7,869 nucleotides of DNA from Candidatus Bathyarchaeota archaeon (GTDB lineage: Archaea; Thermoproteota; Bathyarchaeia; Bathyarchaeales; B26-1). The stretch lies in contig QMYL01000036.1 of NCBI GenBank assembly GCA_003662645.1, positions 1-7,869 of the forward strand. Direction: 5' to 3'. The notes below the pieces were generated by a model, which saw nothing but the letters and a program-made list of their open reading frames with translations, did not search any database and was not told the origin of the DNA. Of the stretch, positions 1-6,248 are shown one piece after another; the stretch's first letter is position 1, and each line of letters begins with the position of its first letter. A program made the translations under genes and the position numbers.

Positions 1-819
1 ACTCCGATATCCGAGACGGCGATCATAGGGGTTGCTATAGGGGCTGCGATAACGGGTATGAGACCCGTTGCTGAGATAATGTATTCCAGCTTCCTCGGGG
101 TCTGCATGGATCAAATATACAACCAAGCTGCTAAGTTGCCTTACATATCCGGTGGTCAGATATGTATACCCATAGTCATAAGAACAGTTAATCTATCCGG
201 GTTCTCGGCAGCGGCTCAGCATGAGGAGAGGAACGAGGTCTGGTTTATGCACACTCCTGGGATCAAGGTAGTTTTGCCGTCGACTCCTTACGATGCTAAA
301 GGTCTTTTGTTGGCCTCCATATGGGATGACAATCCTGTCATATTCTTTGAACATGGAGCTCTGTACCCGGTTAAGGGGCCTGTGCCCGAAAAGGAATACA
401 TGATCGAGTTGGGAAAGGCTGACGTAAAGAGAGAGGGCGAGGACGTTACAGTTGTGTCATACTCCTGGTTTGTTCAGAAGGCTCTTAAAGCTGCCGACAT
501 GTTAGAGAAAGAAGGTATAAGTGTAGAGGTAGTTGACCTTAGGACACTCACACCGTTGGATAAGAAGACGATAATAGAGTCGGTTAAGAAGACCGGAAGA
601 GTCGTTGTGTTTGAGGAGGATGTTAAGACCGCAGGGGTTGGAGCTGAGATATCGGCAACTATAGTCGAGGAGGCCTTTGACTACCTAGATGCACCCATAA
701 AGAGAGTCGCCGCCCTAGACACGCCCACTCCATTTAGTCCACCCCTACTTGAGTACGTCATACCCGCCGAGGATGACCTTATAAGAGCTGTTAAGGAAGT
801 AGTTGGGTATACTTTCTGA
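1..819 (+). CDS. 2-oxoacid dehydrogenase complex E1 component, beta subunit (5' partial)
   Basis: Beta subunit of the thiamine-diphosphate E1 enzyme that decarboxylates a 2-oxoacid and passes the acyl group to lipoyl-E2 in the cytoplasm. The reading frame is open from base 1, so the gene begins left of the window; 272 residues are visible of a family length near 325, meaning roughly 50 N-terminal residues are missing. An internal ATG at 58 is not the true start, because the upstream in-frame residues TPISETAIIGVAIGAA match the conserved family segment. Other family landmarks are NQAAKLPYISGGQ, AQHEERNEVWFMHTPG, KVVLPSTPYDAKGLL and PVIFFEHGALYPVKG, followed by the C-terminal transketolase-like domain (VDLRTLTPLD, FEEDVKTAGVGAE). 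It stops with TGA, 20 bases before the E2 gene, so the two are surely one operon; E1 alpha is probably just upstream. The substrate (pyruvate, branched-chain 2-oxoacid or acetoin) cannot be told from this part. Confidence 0.93.
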   Translation, partial: TPISETAIIGVAIGAAITGMRPVAEIMYSSFLGVCMDQIYNQAAKLPYISGGQICIPIVIRTVNLSGFSAAAQHEERNEVWFMHTPGIKVVLPSTPYDAKGLLLASIWDDNPVIFFEHGALYPVKGPVPEKEYMIELGKADVKREGEDVTVVSYSWFVQKALKAADMLEKEGISVEVVDLRTLTPLDKKTIIESVKKTGRVVVFEEDVKTAGVGAEISATIVEEAFDYLDAPIKRVAALDTPTPFSPPLLEYVIPAEDDLIRAVKEVVGYTF

Positions 820-839
820 CCGTTAACCGGGGAGAAAAA

Positions 840-1955
840 ATGCCAGTCGAGGTAGTGATGCCGAAGATCGGGAGGATGCTGGAGGGGGAGCTCATCCAGT
901 GGTTTAAGAGTGAGGGAGATAGGGTAAAGCGAGGTGAACCGTTGTTCAGTGTAATGAGCGAAAAAGTTATCAAGGAGTTCGAGGCTCCAGCCGACGGCTT
1001 CCTGGCTAAGATACTCGTTAAGGAGGGGGAGACAGCGCCGGTTGGGGAGACAATAGCATTGATAGCCGAGACCGAGGAGGAGTTACGTACATTAATGGCT
1101 GAAAAGCCCAAGAGGATATTCGTCTCACCAGCTGCTAGAAAACTCGCCAAACAGTATAACATAGACTTGACGAAGATCAAAGGAACCGGACCTGGGGGGA
1201 GGATAGTCAAGAGGGATGTTCTGAGGCTTATAGAAGAGATGAAAAAAGAGGAGGTGGTTAAGGTTAGGGAGGTCTTGCCCGTAACGGGGATCAGGGACCT
1301 CATGATTAGACGTGTATGCGAGAGCTGGAGGGAGGCCCCACACATAAGCCTTATAACGTCAGTGGACGCTTCAAGGCTCGTAAAGTTTAGAGAGGCTATG
1401 CTTGAAGAATTTGAGAAGCATATAGGTGTTAGGTTAACTTACACAGACGTGATAGTAAAGGCCGTGGCTAAATGCCTTGAGGAGTACCCAAGGCTTAACT
1501 CAAGTTTTGAGGATGGGAAAATCAAGGTATTTGACGAGATTAACATTAGCATAGCGGTTGACGTAGGTGAGGAGGGTGTTATAACGGTCGTAGTACATAG
1601 AGCGAACGAACTTACTCTTGAGGAAATAGCTCTGAGAAGAAAGGAACTTGTTGAGAGAGCTCTGAAGAAAGCTCTAAGAGACGAGGACGTGAAAGGCGGT
1701 ACGTTCACAGTAACAAACCTCGGAATGTACGGTGTTCAATTGTTCATACCCGTACTCAACTTACCCCAAAGCTGTATTCTAGCTGTAGGAACTATACACG
1801 AGCAGCTGTGTATAGAACGTGGGGAAATATCAAAGAAACCTGTTATGTACCTCACGTTGGTGGCAGATCATAGAGCTGTGGACGGTGCGCTGGCGGCTAG
1901 GTTCCTCAATAAACTGAAAGAGACTTTGGAGAGACCTGACAAGTTCTTAAGGTGA
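840..1955 (+). CDS. 2-oxoacid dehydrogenase E2 component (dihydrolipoamide acyltransferase)
   Basis: E2 core of the 2-oxoacid dehydrogenase complex: it takes the acyl group from E1 on a swinging lipoyl arm and transfers it to CoA. Domains in order: one lipoyl domain at about residues 1-77, with the likely lipoylated Lys42 in the motif MSEKV (many E2s have TDKA here); a peripheral-subunit-binding domain at about 92-127 (FVSPAARKLAKQYNIDL, GTGPGGRIVKRDV); a short charged linker; and the acyltransferase domain at about 138-371, with GGTFTVTNLGMYGV and the catalytic DHRAVDG motif (His344, Asp348). At 371 residues it is at the short end for E2, consistent with a single lipoyl domain. The ATG at 840 follows a purine-rich GGGGAG at 829-834. 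It is co-directional with E1 beta, 20 bases apart. The E3 gene and lipoylation enzymes are not in the window. Stop is TGA. Confidence 0.94.
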   Translation: MPVEVVMPKIGRMLEGELIQWFKSEGDRVKRGEPLFSVMSEKVIKEFEAPADGFLAKILVKEGETAPVGETIALIAETEEELRTLMAEKPKRIFVSPAARKLAKQYNIDLTKIKGTGPGGRIVKRDVLRLIEEMKKEEVVKVREVLPVTGIRDLMIRRVCESWREAPHISLITSVDASRLVKFREAMLEEFEKHIGVRLTYTDVIVKAVAKCLEEYPRLNSSFEDGKIKVFDEINISIAVDVGEEGVITVVVHRANELTLEEIALRRKELVERALKKALRDEDVKGGTFTVTNLGMYGVQLFIPVLNLPQSCILAVGTIHEQLCIERGEISKKPVMYLTLVADHRAVDGALAARFLNKLKETLERPDKFLR

Positions 1956-1966
1956 TTGATTACAGA

Positions 1967-2770
1967 TTACCTGAGATACTCCTCGACATCTCTCCACCAC
2001 TTCTTTTTTGTACCTTTCTTTGCCCTCTTTTTCCACTTTTTCGTCTTAGGTTCATTGTGCATACACTCAAGTATCTTATTTATCTTGACCTTTATGTCAG
2101 AAAAGTCCTGCTCAGATATCAGGTTTTCCTTAAAGTATTTCTCAGCGAAGAACAGTACCTTATTTAAGTTCTCCTTCACGTCGTAGTAAAAACCCCAATC
2201 ATCGGCCAGTAGCCTAGCTATGTACTTGACGTTTATGGTATCCTTTTTCTCATCCTCAGATATCTCATGTGCCCTAACGAGGACTATAATATCCTTTATG
2301 TCCTTCTCGTTTATCTCATGTATCTGCGTTTTCTCCAGCAGGAGGTCTGAGGGTGTGAGAGTAGGATAGTCTAACTCGAGTCTCCCCTTACTCATCCCCT
2401 TGTTAAACCTTATGTCATGCGAGAATTCAAGCGCATCGAAAAACACGTCCACATGGTAGAGTCCATCGGGGTGGTGCCACACTCCCCTGTTAGCGCCAAA
2501 CATGAGCATTATCGCTCTATCCATGTCGTAGCCCAATCCATTCAACACCTCACTTATATCCTTTCTCTGCTTGCTATATCCTATCAGATCTATGTCAGTA
2601 AACAGCCTATCTCCGAGCCTCCCCATCCGCCTGTAAAGGTTTACGAATTCTCCTGAGTGTATGTATATAGCTAACGCCCCCATTATCCTCAGAATGACCC
2701 CCCTCTTGTCGGCCTCGTCGACTATGCGTTTAGCGTCATTTAAAATTGTCTTGTCTAATCCTTTTAACAT
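1967..2770 (-). CDS. Nucleotidyltransferase-fold protein of unknown role (AbiEii-like)
   Basis: A 267-residue cytoplasmic protein that looks like a stand-alone nucleotidyltransferase-superfamily member. Visible motifs: an LRIMGALAIYIHSG segment (residues 27-40) in the place of the superfamily G-rich turn, TDIDLIGY giving the paired acidic residues Asp59 and Asp61, YHVDVFFD giving the likely third acidic residue Asp108, and LTPSDLLLEKTQIHEINEKD (139-158), which resembles the C-terminal K-x-KD region of AbiEii/DUF6036-type proteins. The final 30 residues are very basic (KTKKWKKRAKKGTKKKWWR), as in nucleic-acid-binding tails. The start is ATG at 2770, with a TATA-like box 33 bases upstream. It lies alone on the minus strand, is visibly AT-richer than its neighbours (21 G/C of 60 at 2041-2100 against 34 of 60 at 4681-4740), and no antitoxin-like partner adjoins it. 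Substrate and role are unknown; transfer into this site is possible. Confidence 0.75.
   Translation of the reverse strand: MLKGLDKTILNDAKRIVDEADKRGVILRIMGALAIYIHSGEFVNLYRRMGRLGDRLFTDIDLIGYSKQRKDISEVLNGLGYDMDRAIMLMFGANRGVWHHPDGLYHVDVFFDALEFSHDIRFNKGMSKGRLELDYPTLTPSDLLLEKTQIHEINEKDIKDIIVLVRAHEISEDEKKDTINVKYIARLLADDWGFYYDVKENLNKVLFFAEKYFKENLISEQDFSDIKVKINKILECMHNEPKTKKWKKRAKKGTKKKWWRDVEEYLR
2001..2041 (+). terminator. Probable T-tract terminator of the E1/E2 operon
   Basis: On the plus strand, 46-86 bases past the E2 stop, there are three T-runs: T6 at 2004-2009, T5 at 2028-2032 and T5 at 2037-2041, in a strongly pyrimidine-rich stretch. Archaeal RNA polymerase terminates at such U-tracts without a hairpin. 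The same bases on the minus strand encode the Lys-rich tail of the converging gene. The location is right for an operon end; function is inferred. Confidence 0.5.
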
Positions 2771-2802
2771 AGCCTACCAGTTTAAGGGTTTAAATTCTAT
2801 GT

Positions 2803-2810
2803 ATTAAAAG
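2803..2810 (-). promoter_or_regulatory. TATA-like box for the nucleotidyltransferase gene
   Basis: Read on the minus strand this is CTTTTAAT, ending 33 bases before the ATG at 2770. An archaeal TSS would be expected about 25 bases downstream of its centre, giving a leader of roughly 10-12 bases. The same octamer stands at the same distance from the divergent gene. A second candidate, AATTTAAAC (2788-2796, minus strand), would give a leaderless mRNA. Confidence 0.5.
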
Positions 2811-2880
2811 TTATCCTAGCAATTTCCAGCTTTTAGCGTGTTTTAAAATCTCCCCAACGATTACAATATCTTTCCTAACG

Positions 2881-2896
2881 CTGAATCATTATTCAG
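2881..2896. promoter_or_regulatory. Palindrome in the divergent promoter region, possible operator
   Basis: CTGAAT-CATT-ATTCAG is a perfect 6-base inverted repeat with a 4-base centre. It lies 32 bases upstream of the TATA-like box of the plus-strand operon and between the two divergent promoters, where a dimeric transcription factor could bind. Only one copy is seen, so a chance palindrome remains possible. Confidence 0.3.
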
Positions 2897-2928
2897 TACC
2901 AGCCTAGAAACTCTTCATAAGACCAGAC

Positions 2929-2936
2929 CTTTTAAT
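2929..2936 (+). promoter_or_regulatory. TATA-like box of the PAC4-like/UbiD/AcnX operon
   Basis: CTTTTAAT ends 33 bases before the ATG at 2969, predicting transcription from about 2958 and a very short leader. It is identical in sequence and in distance to the box of the divergent minus-strand gene, which supports both promoter calls and both start codons. No clear purine-rich BRE is seen upstream. Confidence 0.5.
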
Positions 2937-2968
2937 TGCATAGTCGCTCTTCTTAAGGGGGACACACG

Positions 2969-3322
2969 ATGAAAAGTGGGGTTTCGATGATTAAAGTCGA
3001 GGACGTGATCGGCGGGATTAAGTTGACTGCTTCTATGCTTGTCATGGAGAATGCCATAATAGCTTTCTTCTGGGATGGGGATAAAATGAGACTTGGAACA
3101 CTCTCCGTTGCTATACCCGGAGGCGTATCTTCGACTATCCTCGGGGAGAGAGACTCGGTATTCGGGAGGATAATAGCCGAGAACTTCGCTGAGCGTGTGG
3201 GTAAAGTTGCGCTTGTATCTGTGAACTTGAGAAGCTTGAGTGTGGACAGAGCCGGGAGGGCTATAATTAGACTTGCCACAACCCTCATAAAGAGATATAC
3301 AGATGCGGGGGGTGGAAGTTGA
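2969..3322 (+). CDS. PAC4-like proteasome assembly chaperone family protein
   Basis: A 117-residue soluble protein whose pattern resembles eukaryotic proteasome assembly chaperone 4 (PSMG4), a small factor that helps build the 20S alpha ring. From residue 27 onward it shows the family order: a strand ending in FFWDGD (human LFLWVG), LGTLSVAIP (human LRNLAVAM), SSTILGERD (human STSLLGDTSD), an amphipathic helix IIAENFAERVGK (human LAQRLARKTNK), then ALVSVNLRSL (human VFVSYNL) and a C-terminal helix. The likeness was judged from memory of the family, not from a search. The start is ATG at 2969, with AAGGGGG at 2955-2961 and a TATA-like box 33 bases upstream; an ATG at 2987 is the alternative. 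It is the first gene of the mevalonate operon, and its stop overlaps the next start in TTGA (3319-3322). No catalytic motif is visible, in keeping with a chaperone or scaffold. Confidence 0.7.
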   Translation: MKSGVSMIKVEDVIGGIKLTASMLVMENAIIAFFWDGDKMRLGTLSVAIPGGVSSTILGERDSVFGRIIAENFAERVGKVALVSVNLRSLSVDRAGRAIIRLATTLIKRYTDAGGGS

Positions 3323-4662
3323 GTCTGAGAGAGTTTGTTGAGGAGTCTCAAAGCTTCGGAGATGTTCTCAAGATAGAAACTCCTCTATCACCTAAGTTTG
3401 AAATACCCTTAGTTCTGAAGGAGCTTGACGGAGGGCCTATTGTACTCTTTGAGAATGTTGAGGGCTATAAGGTAAAAGTCATAGGGGGCGTATGCGGTAA
3501 GAGAAGTCGGATTTACAAGGCTCTCAGGGTTCGGGGGGCTATAGAACTTTATCAGGCGCTCTTAGAGGCTGTTAAGAATCCCCTGAAGGCCGAGAGAGTG
3601 GATGATGGACCGGTCGCAGAGGTGATAGAGAAGGTCAAGCTAGACAGGATCCCAGTGCTCACACATTATAGTAGAGACCCGGCTCCCTACATAACAGCTT
3701 CTGTGGTCTCAGCTTTAAGTCCTGACGGAGAAATCGAGAACGTTTCCATTCACAGGCTTGAAGTTTTGGATGAGAAACATCTTGCTATAAGGATTGTTCC
3801 AAGACACCTATACAGACTGTGTCAGATAGCTAAGGAAAGCGGTAAGAACACGCTGGACGTGGCAATATCTATAGGCTTGCATCCAGCCGTTCTCCTAGCC
3901 GCCTCTACCCCAGCACCCTTTGGAGTTAGTGAGTACGATGTAGCTAACAGGCTTCTTGGTGGAAGGCTTAAGCTTTTGAGGTGTAGGTACGTAAATGCGT
4001 ATGCGCCCTCAGAAGCTGAGTTAGTGCTCGAGGGTAAGATAATGCTAGATAAGCTTGTGGATGAAGGGCCGTTCGTAGATCTGACTGGAACCTATGACAG
4101 GGTTAGACGTCAGCACGTAGTTAAAGTAGTGGGGGTTATGCATAGAGAGGACTACATTTATCAGGCTCTCTTGCCAGCCAGCTCTGAGCACAGACTACTC
4201 ATGGGGGTTCCCAGAGAGGCTTTAATATGGAACTTAGCCCGCAAGATAGTTCCTGAAGTCAAGGGTGTAAACCTGACGGCTGGAGGATGCGGATGGCTAC
4301 ACTGCGTCATCAGCATCAGAAAAGTTAGGGAGGGGGATGGAAAGAACGTTCTCATGGCCGTCTTCTCGGCGCATCCAAGCGTAAAGCATGCGGTGGTCGT
4401 GGATGAAGATATTGACCCGTTTAACCCTAGGGAAGTTGAATGGGCTATAGCAACGAGGTTTAGAGGAGACAGAGACCTAATAGTCGTGCCAAACGCCGCC
4501 GTCTCAACTTTAGACCCGATGGCTGACGAGGAAGGCTTAGGGTGCAAGGTCGGTGTCGACGCAACCAAGCCTCTAAAAGAAGGGTGGATGTTCGAGAAGG
4601 CCTCCATACCCCTCTCTGGGAGGGTTAAGAGGCTCCTAGAGGGGCTCAGACGTGCGTGTTGA
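3319..4662 (+). CDS. UbiD-family decarboxylase, probable anhydromevalonate phosphate decarboxylase
   Basis: Probably decarboxylates trans-anhydromevalonate 5-phosphate to isopentenyl phosphate in the archaeal mevalonate pathway, using prenylated FMN and a divalent metal. The 447 residues are typical of the family. Visible landmarks: DPAPYITASVV (120-130); NVSIHR (141-146), whose Asn141 and Arg146 match the metal/prFMN-binding Asn and the catalytic Arg of UbiD/Fdc enzymes; His163 in PRHL; SEAELVLEG (231-239), with Glu234 as the expected metal ligand; EGPF (249-252); and a C-terminal domain with VVVDEDIDPFNPREVEWAIA. The start is TTG at 3319, overlapping the previous stop, with GGGGGGTG at 3307-3314 as the ribosome site, so translation is coupled. 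The substrate is inferred from the adjoining aconitase-X genes, because UbiD family members act on many acids. The flavin prenyltransferase UbiX needed for the cofactor is not in the window. Confidence 0.9.
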   Translation: MSLREFVEESQSFGDVLKIETPLSPKFEIPLVLKELDGGPIVLFENVEGYKVKVIGGVCGKRSRIYKALRVRGAIELYQALLEAVKNPLKAERVDDGPVAEVIEKVKLDRIPVLTHYSRDPAPYITASVVSALSPDGEIENVSIHRLEVLDEKHLAIRIVPRHLYRLCQIAKESGKNTLDVAISIGLHPAVLLAASTPAPFGVSEYDVANRLLGGRLKLLRCRYVNAYAPSEAELVLEGKIMLDKLVDEGPFVDLTGTYDRVRRQHVVKVVGVMHREDYIYQALLPASSEHRLLMGVPREALIWNLARKIVPEVKGVNLTAGGCGWLHCVISIRKVREGDGKNVLMAVFSAHPSVKHAVVVDEDIDPFNPREVEWAIATRFRGDRDLIVVPNAAVSTLDPMADEEGLGCKVGVDATKPLKEGWMFEKASIPLSGRVKRLLEGLRRAC

Positions 4663-5824
4663 GAGATGGATTGAAGCCGCTCTGGACGGGGAGTACGGTG
4701 AGGGGCTTAGGATAGCGTCTCGTATGCTTGTTGCGATTGGGGAGGCTTTCGAGGCCGACAGGCTCATACCTGTAAGGAGTTGTCACATATCAGGGGTCTC
4801 TTATAGGACTATTGGGGAGCCCGGTCTAAGGTTCTTAGAGGACTTGGCGTCTTCAGGGGTTAAGGCAAGGGTTAAGGCTACGATGAACCCTGCCGGGATG
4901 GACATGTCCAAGTGGGCTGAGATGGGGGTTCCAGAGAACTTCGCCCAGAAGCAGTTTAAGATAGTTAAGGCGTTAGAGTCTATGGGCATCGAACCGACGC
5001 TTACGTGTACTCCTTACCTAGCTGGGAACAGTCCTGATGTTGGAAGCCACCTGGCGTGGGCTGAGTCTTCTGCGGTCATCTACGTGAACTCCGTCCTCGG
5101 AGCCATGACGAACAGGGAGAGCGGCCCATCAGCTCTTGCCTCAGCCTTGACGGGTCTGACCCCAAGGTTTGGAATGCACGTGAATGAATGCCGTAGACCC
5201 ACGCACCTGGTTGAAGTTGAGGGGAACATTGAGGGTGCTTTGATGTTCAGCGCATTAGGATATTTGGTGGGTCGTGAAGTTGGAAGAGGCGTTCCATCAA
5301 TTCCGTCTGTTAGGGGAGCATCGGGGGACGAGTTAAAAGCCTTAAGTGCCGGACTTGGGACCTCCGGAGGGGTGTCCATGTTCACTTATAAGACTCAAAG
5401 AGGCCTTCCGAGAATTAAGGTCCATACCCGGGAGCTCTTAAACATAATCGAGAAACTCTCTACAGGCTCTGGGGGTGTAGTGTGCCTTGGTTGTCCACAC
5501 CTAAGTCTGGCAGAGGTTAGGTATGTCTTGGAGCTCCTTAAAGGACGGAGGGTTAGAGGAACATTATGGTTGTTCACATCGAGAGCCGTCTACAGGAGAG
5601 CCTCATCCAAAGGCTTGGTTCAGGCCTTAGAGAGGCTGGGTGTTAGAGTGTTCAAGGATACTTGCATGGTCGTAGCCCCACTCGAGGACATGGGGGTCAA
5701 GTCTATTGTAACGGATTCATGTAAGGCAGCTCATTACGTAAAGTTGATAACTGGAGGACGTGTTCAGGTCTCGCTGATGAGCCGCGAGGAGTGTATAAAG
5801 GAGGCTATTGAGCGTGAGGCTTAG
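4652..5824 (+). CDS. Aconitase X large subunit, probable phosphomevalonate dehydratase large subunit
   Basis: Fe-S cluster subunit of aconitase X; with the small subunit it probably dehydrates mevalonate 5-phosphate to trans-anhydromevalonate 5-phosphate. The 390 residues cover the whole AcnX catalytic domain. Likely cluster ligands are Cys119 (LTCTPY), Cys281 (LGCPHLS) and Cys338 (KDTCMVVAPL), each in the family's conserved setting. Other marks are HISGVSYRTIGEPGLRFLED near the N-terminus, WAESSAVIYVNSVLGAMTNR (136-155) and GLTPRFGMHV. It starts with GTG at 4652, 11 bases inside the UbiD gene, with AGGGG about 8 bases upstream, and ends in TAG. The UbiD / AcnX-large / AcnX-small order is what the archaeal mevalonate route needs. 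Other AcnX enzymes act on hydroxyproline or cis-3-hydroxyproline, but the UbiD partner argues against that here. Confidence 0.92.
   Translation: MRVERWIEAALDGEYGEGLRIASRMLVAIGEAFEADRLIPVRSCHISGVSYRTIGEPGLRFLEDLASSGVKARVKATMNPAGMDMSKWAEMGVPENFAQKQFKIVKALESMGIEPTLTCTPYLAGNSPDVGSHLAWAESSAVIYVNSVLGAMTNRESGPSALASALTGLTPRFGMHVNECRRPTHLVEVEGNIEGALMFSALGYLVGREVGRGVPSIPSVRGASGDELKALSAGLGTSGGVSMFTYKTQRGLPRIKVHTRELLNIIEKLSTGSGGVVCLGCPHLSLAEVRYVLELLKGRRVRGTLWLFTSRAVYRRASSKGLVQALERLGVRVFKDTCMVVAPLEDMGVKSIVTDSCKAAHYVKLITGGRVQVSLMSREECIKEAIEREA
5798..5804 (+). promoter_or_regulatory. Strong Shine-Dalgarno site deciding the AcnX small-subunit start
   Basis: AAGGAGG lies inside the 3' end of the large-subunit gene. 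It is 9 bases before the GTG at 5814 but only 3 bases before the TTG at 5808, so it favours GTG as the start. It would keep the two subunits translated in balance. Confidence 0.65.
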
Positions 5825-6248
5825 AGGACGGAGGATCGTGGGGGGTTTCGGCGAGGGGATCGCCCTAGTCTTGAAGTCTCCCATATCGTTCTTAGAGGGA
5901 GTGGATAGCAGAGGCTTTATAGTAGATCCCGAGACAGGCTTAGAAGGTAGGAGAATATCCGGGAGAGTTCTCGTATTTCCATGGTGTAGGGGAAGCACGG
6001 TTGGGGCCTACAAAATATACAGCCTATCCATCATGGGCCTTGGCCCCTCAGCCATGGTGTGCAGAGAAGCTGACATAATTTCCGCTACTGGGTGCGGGAT
6101 AGCCGGCATACCGCTCGTGGACAGGGTTCAGCCGGATCCTCTTAAGACTATTAGGACAGGAGACCACGTCAAGGTCTACGCAGACTTAGGGCTCGTGGAG
6201 GTTAGTAAGAGAACCTTGAGGCCGGAGTCTCCCCCCCGAAGATCTTGA
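5814..6248 (+). CDS. Aconitase X small subunit (DUF126/swivel domain), probable phosphomevalonate dehydratase small subunit
   Basis: Swivel-domain subunit that closes over the Fe-S active site of the large subunit. Key marks: GRRIVGGFGEGIALV at the N-terminus, SPISFLEGVD, and PWCRGSTVGAY, which holds the family's catalytic Ser (Ser61 with the GTG start) next to Arg59; then IPLVDR and TGDHVKVYADLGLVEV, the usual end of the domain. With the GTG start at 5814 it has 144 residues; TTG at 5808 would add two. It overlaps the large-subunit gene by 11 bases, so coupling is likely. About 13 residues after the normal domain end (KRTLRPESPPRRS) look like an unconserved tail and run over the 3' end of the opposing HD gene, through a run of seven C's at 6231-6237. 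A base miscount there would change the tail but not the domain. Confidence 0.9.
   Translation: MRLRGRRIVGGFGEGIALVLKSPISFLEGVDSRGFIVDPETGLEGRRISGRVLVFPWCRGSTVGAYKIYSLSIMGLGPSAMVCREADIISATGCGIAGIPLVDRVQPDPLKTIRTGDHVKVYADLGLVEVSKRTLRPESPPRRS

Noticed and set aside
791..1345. A 184-codon open frame on the minus strand across the start of the E2 gene
   Set aside because: It is antisense to the well-recognised lipoyl and subunit-binding domains, is rich in Ser/Thr/Leu as expected of a shadow frame, and shows no family motif.
1952..2186. Short plus-strand open frames of 71 and 76 codons just after E2
   Set aside because: They read the complement of the Lys-rich tail of the minus-strand gene, giving Phe/Leu-rich pseudo-membrane sequence; no ribosome site is seen.
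1967..2770. A toxin-antitoxin or abortive-infection pair built on the AbiEii-like gene
   Set aside because: There is no small partner gene on the same strand: downstream lies E2 and upstream a 198-base promoter region.
4161..4607. A 148-codon minus-strand open frame inside the UbiD gene
   Set aside because: It is fully antisense to the conserved decarboxylase C-terminal domain and has no recognisable motif or ribosome site.
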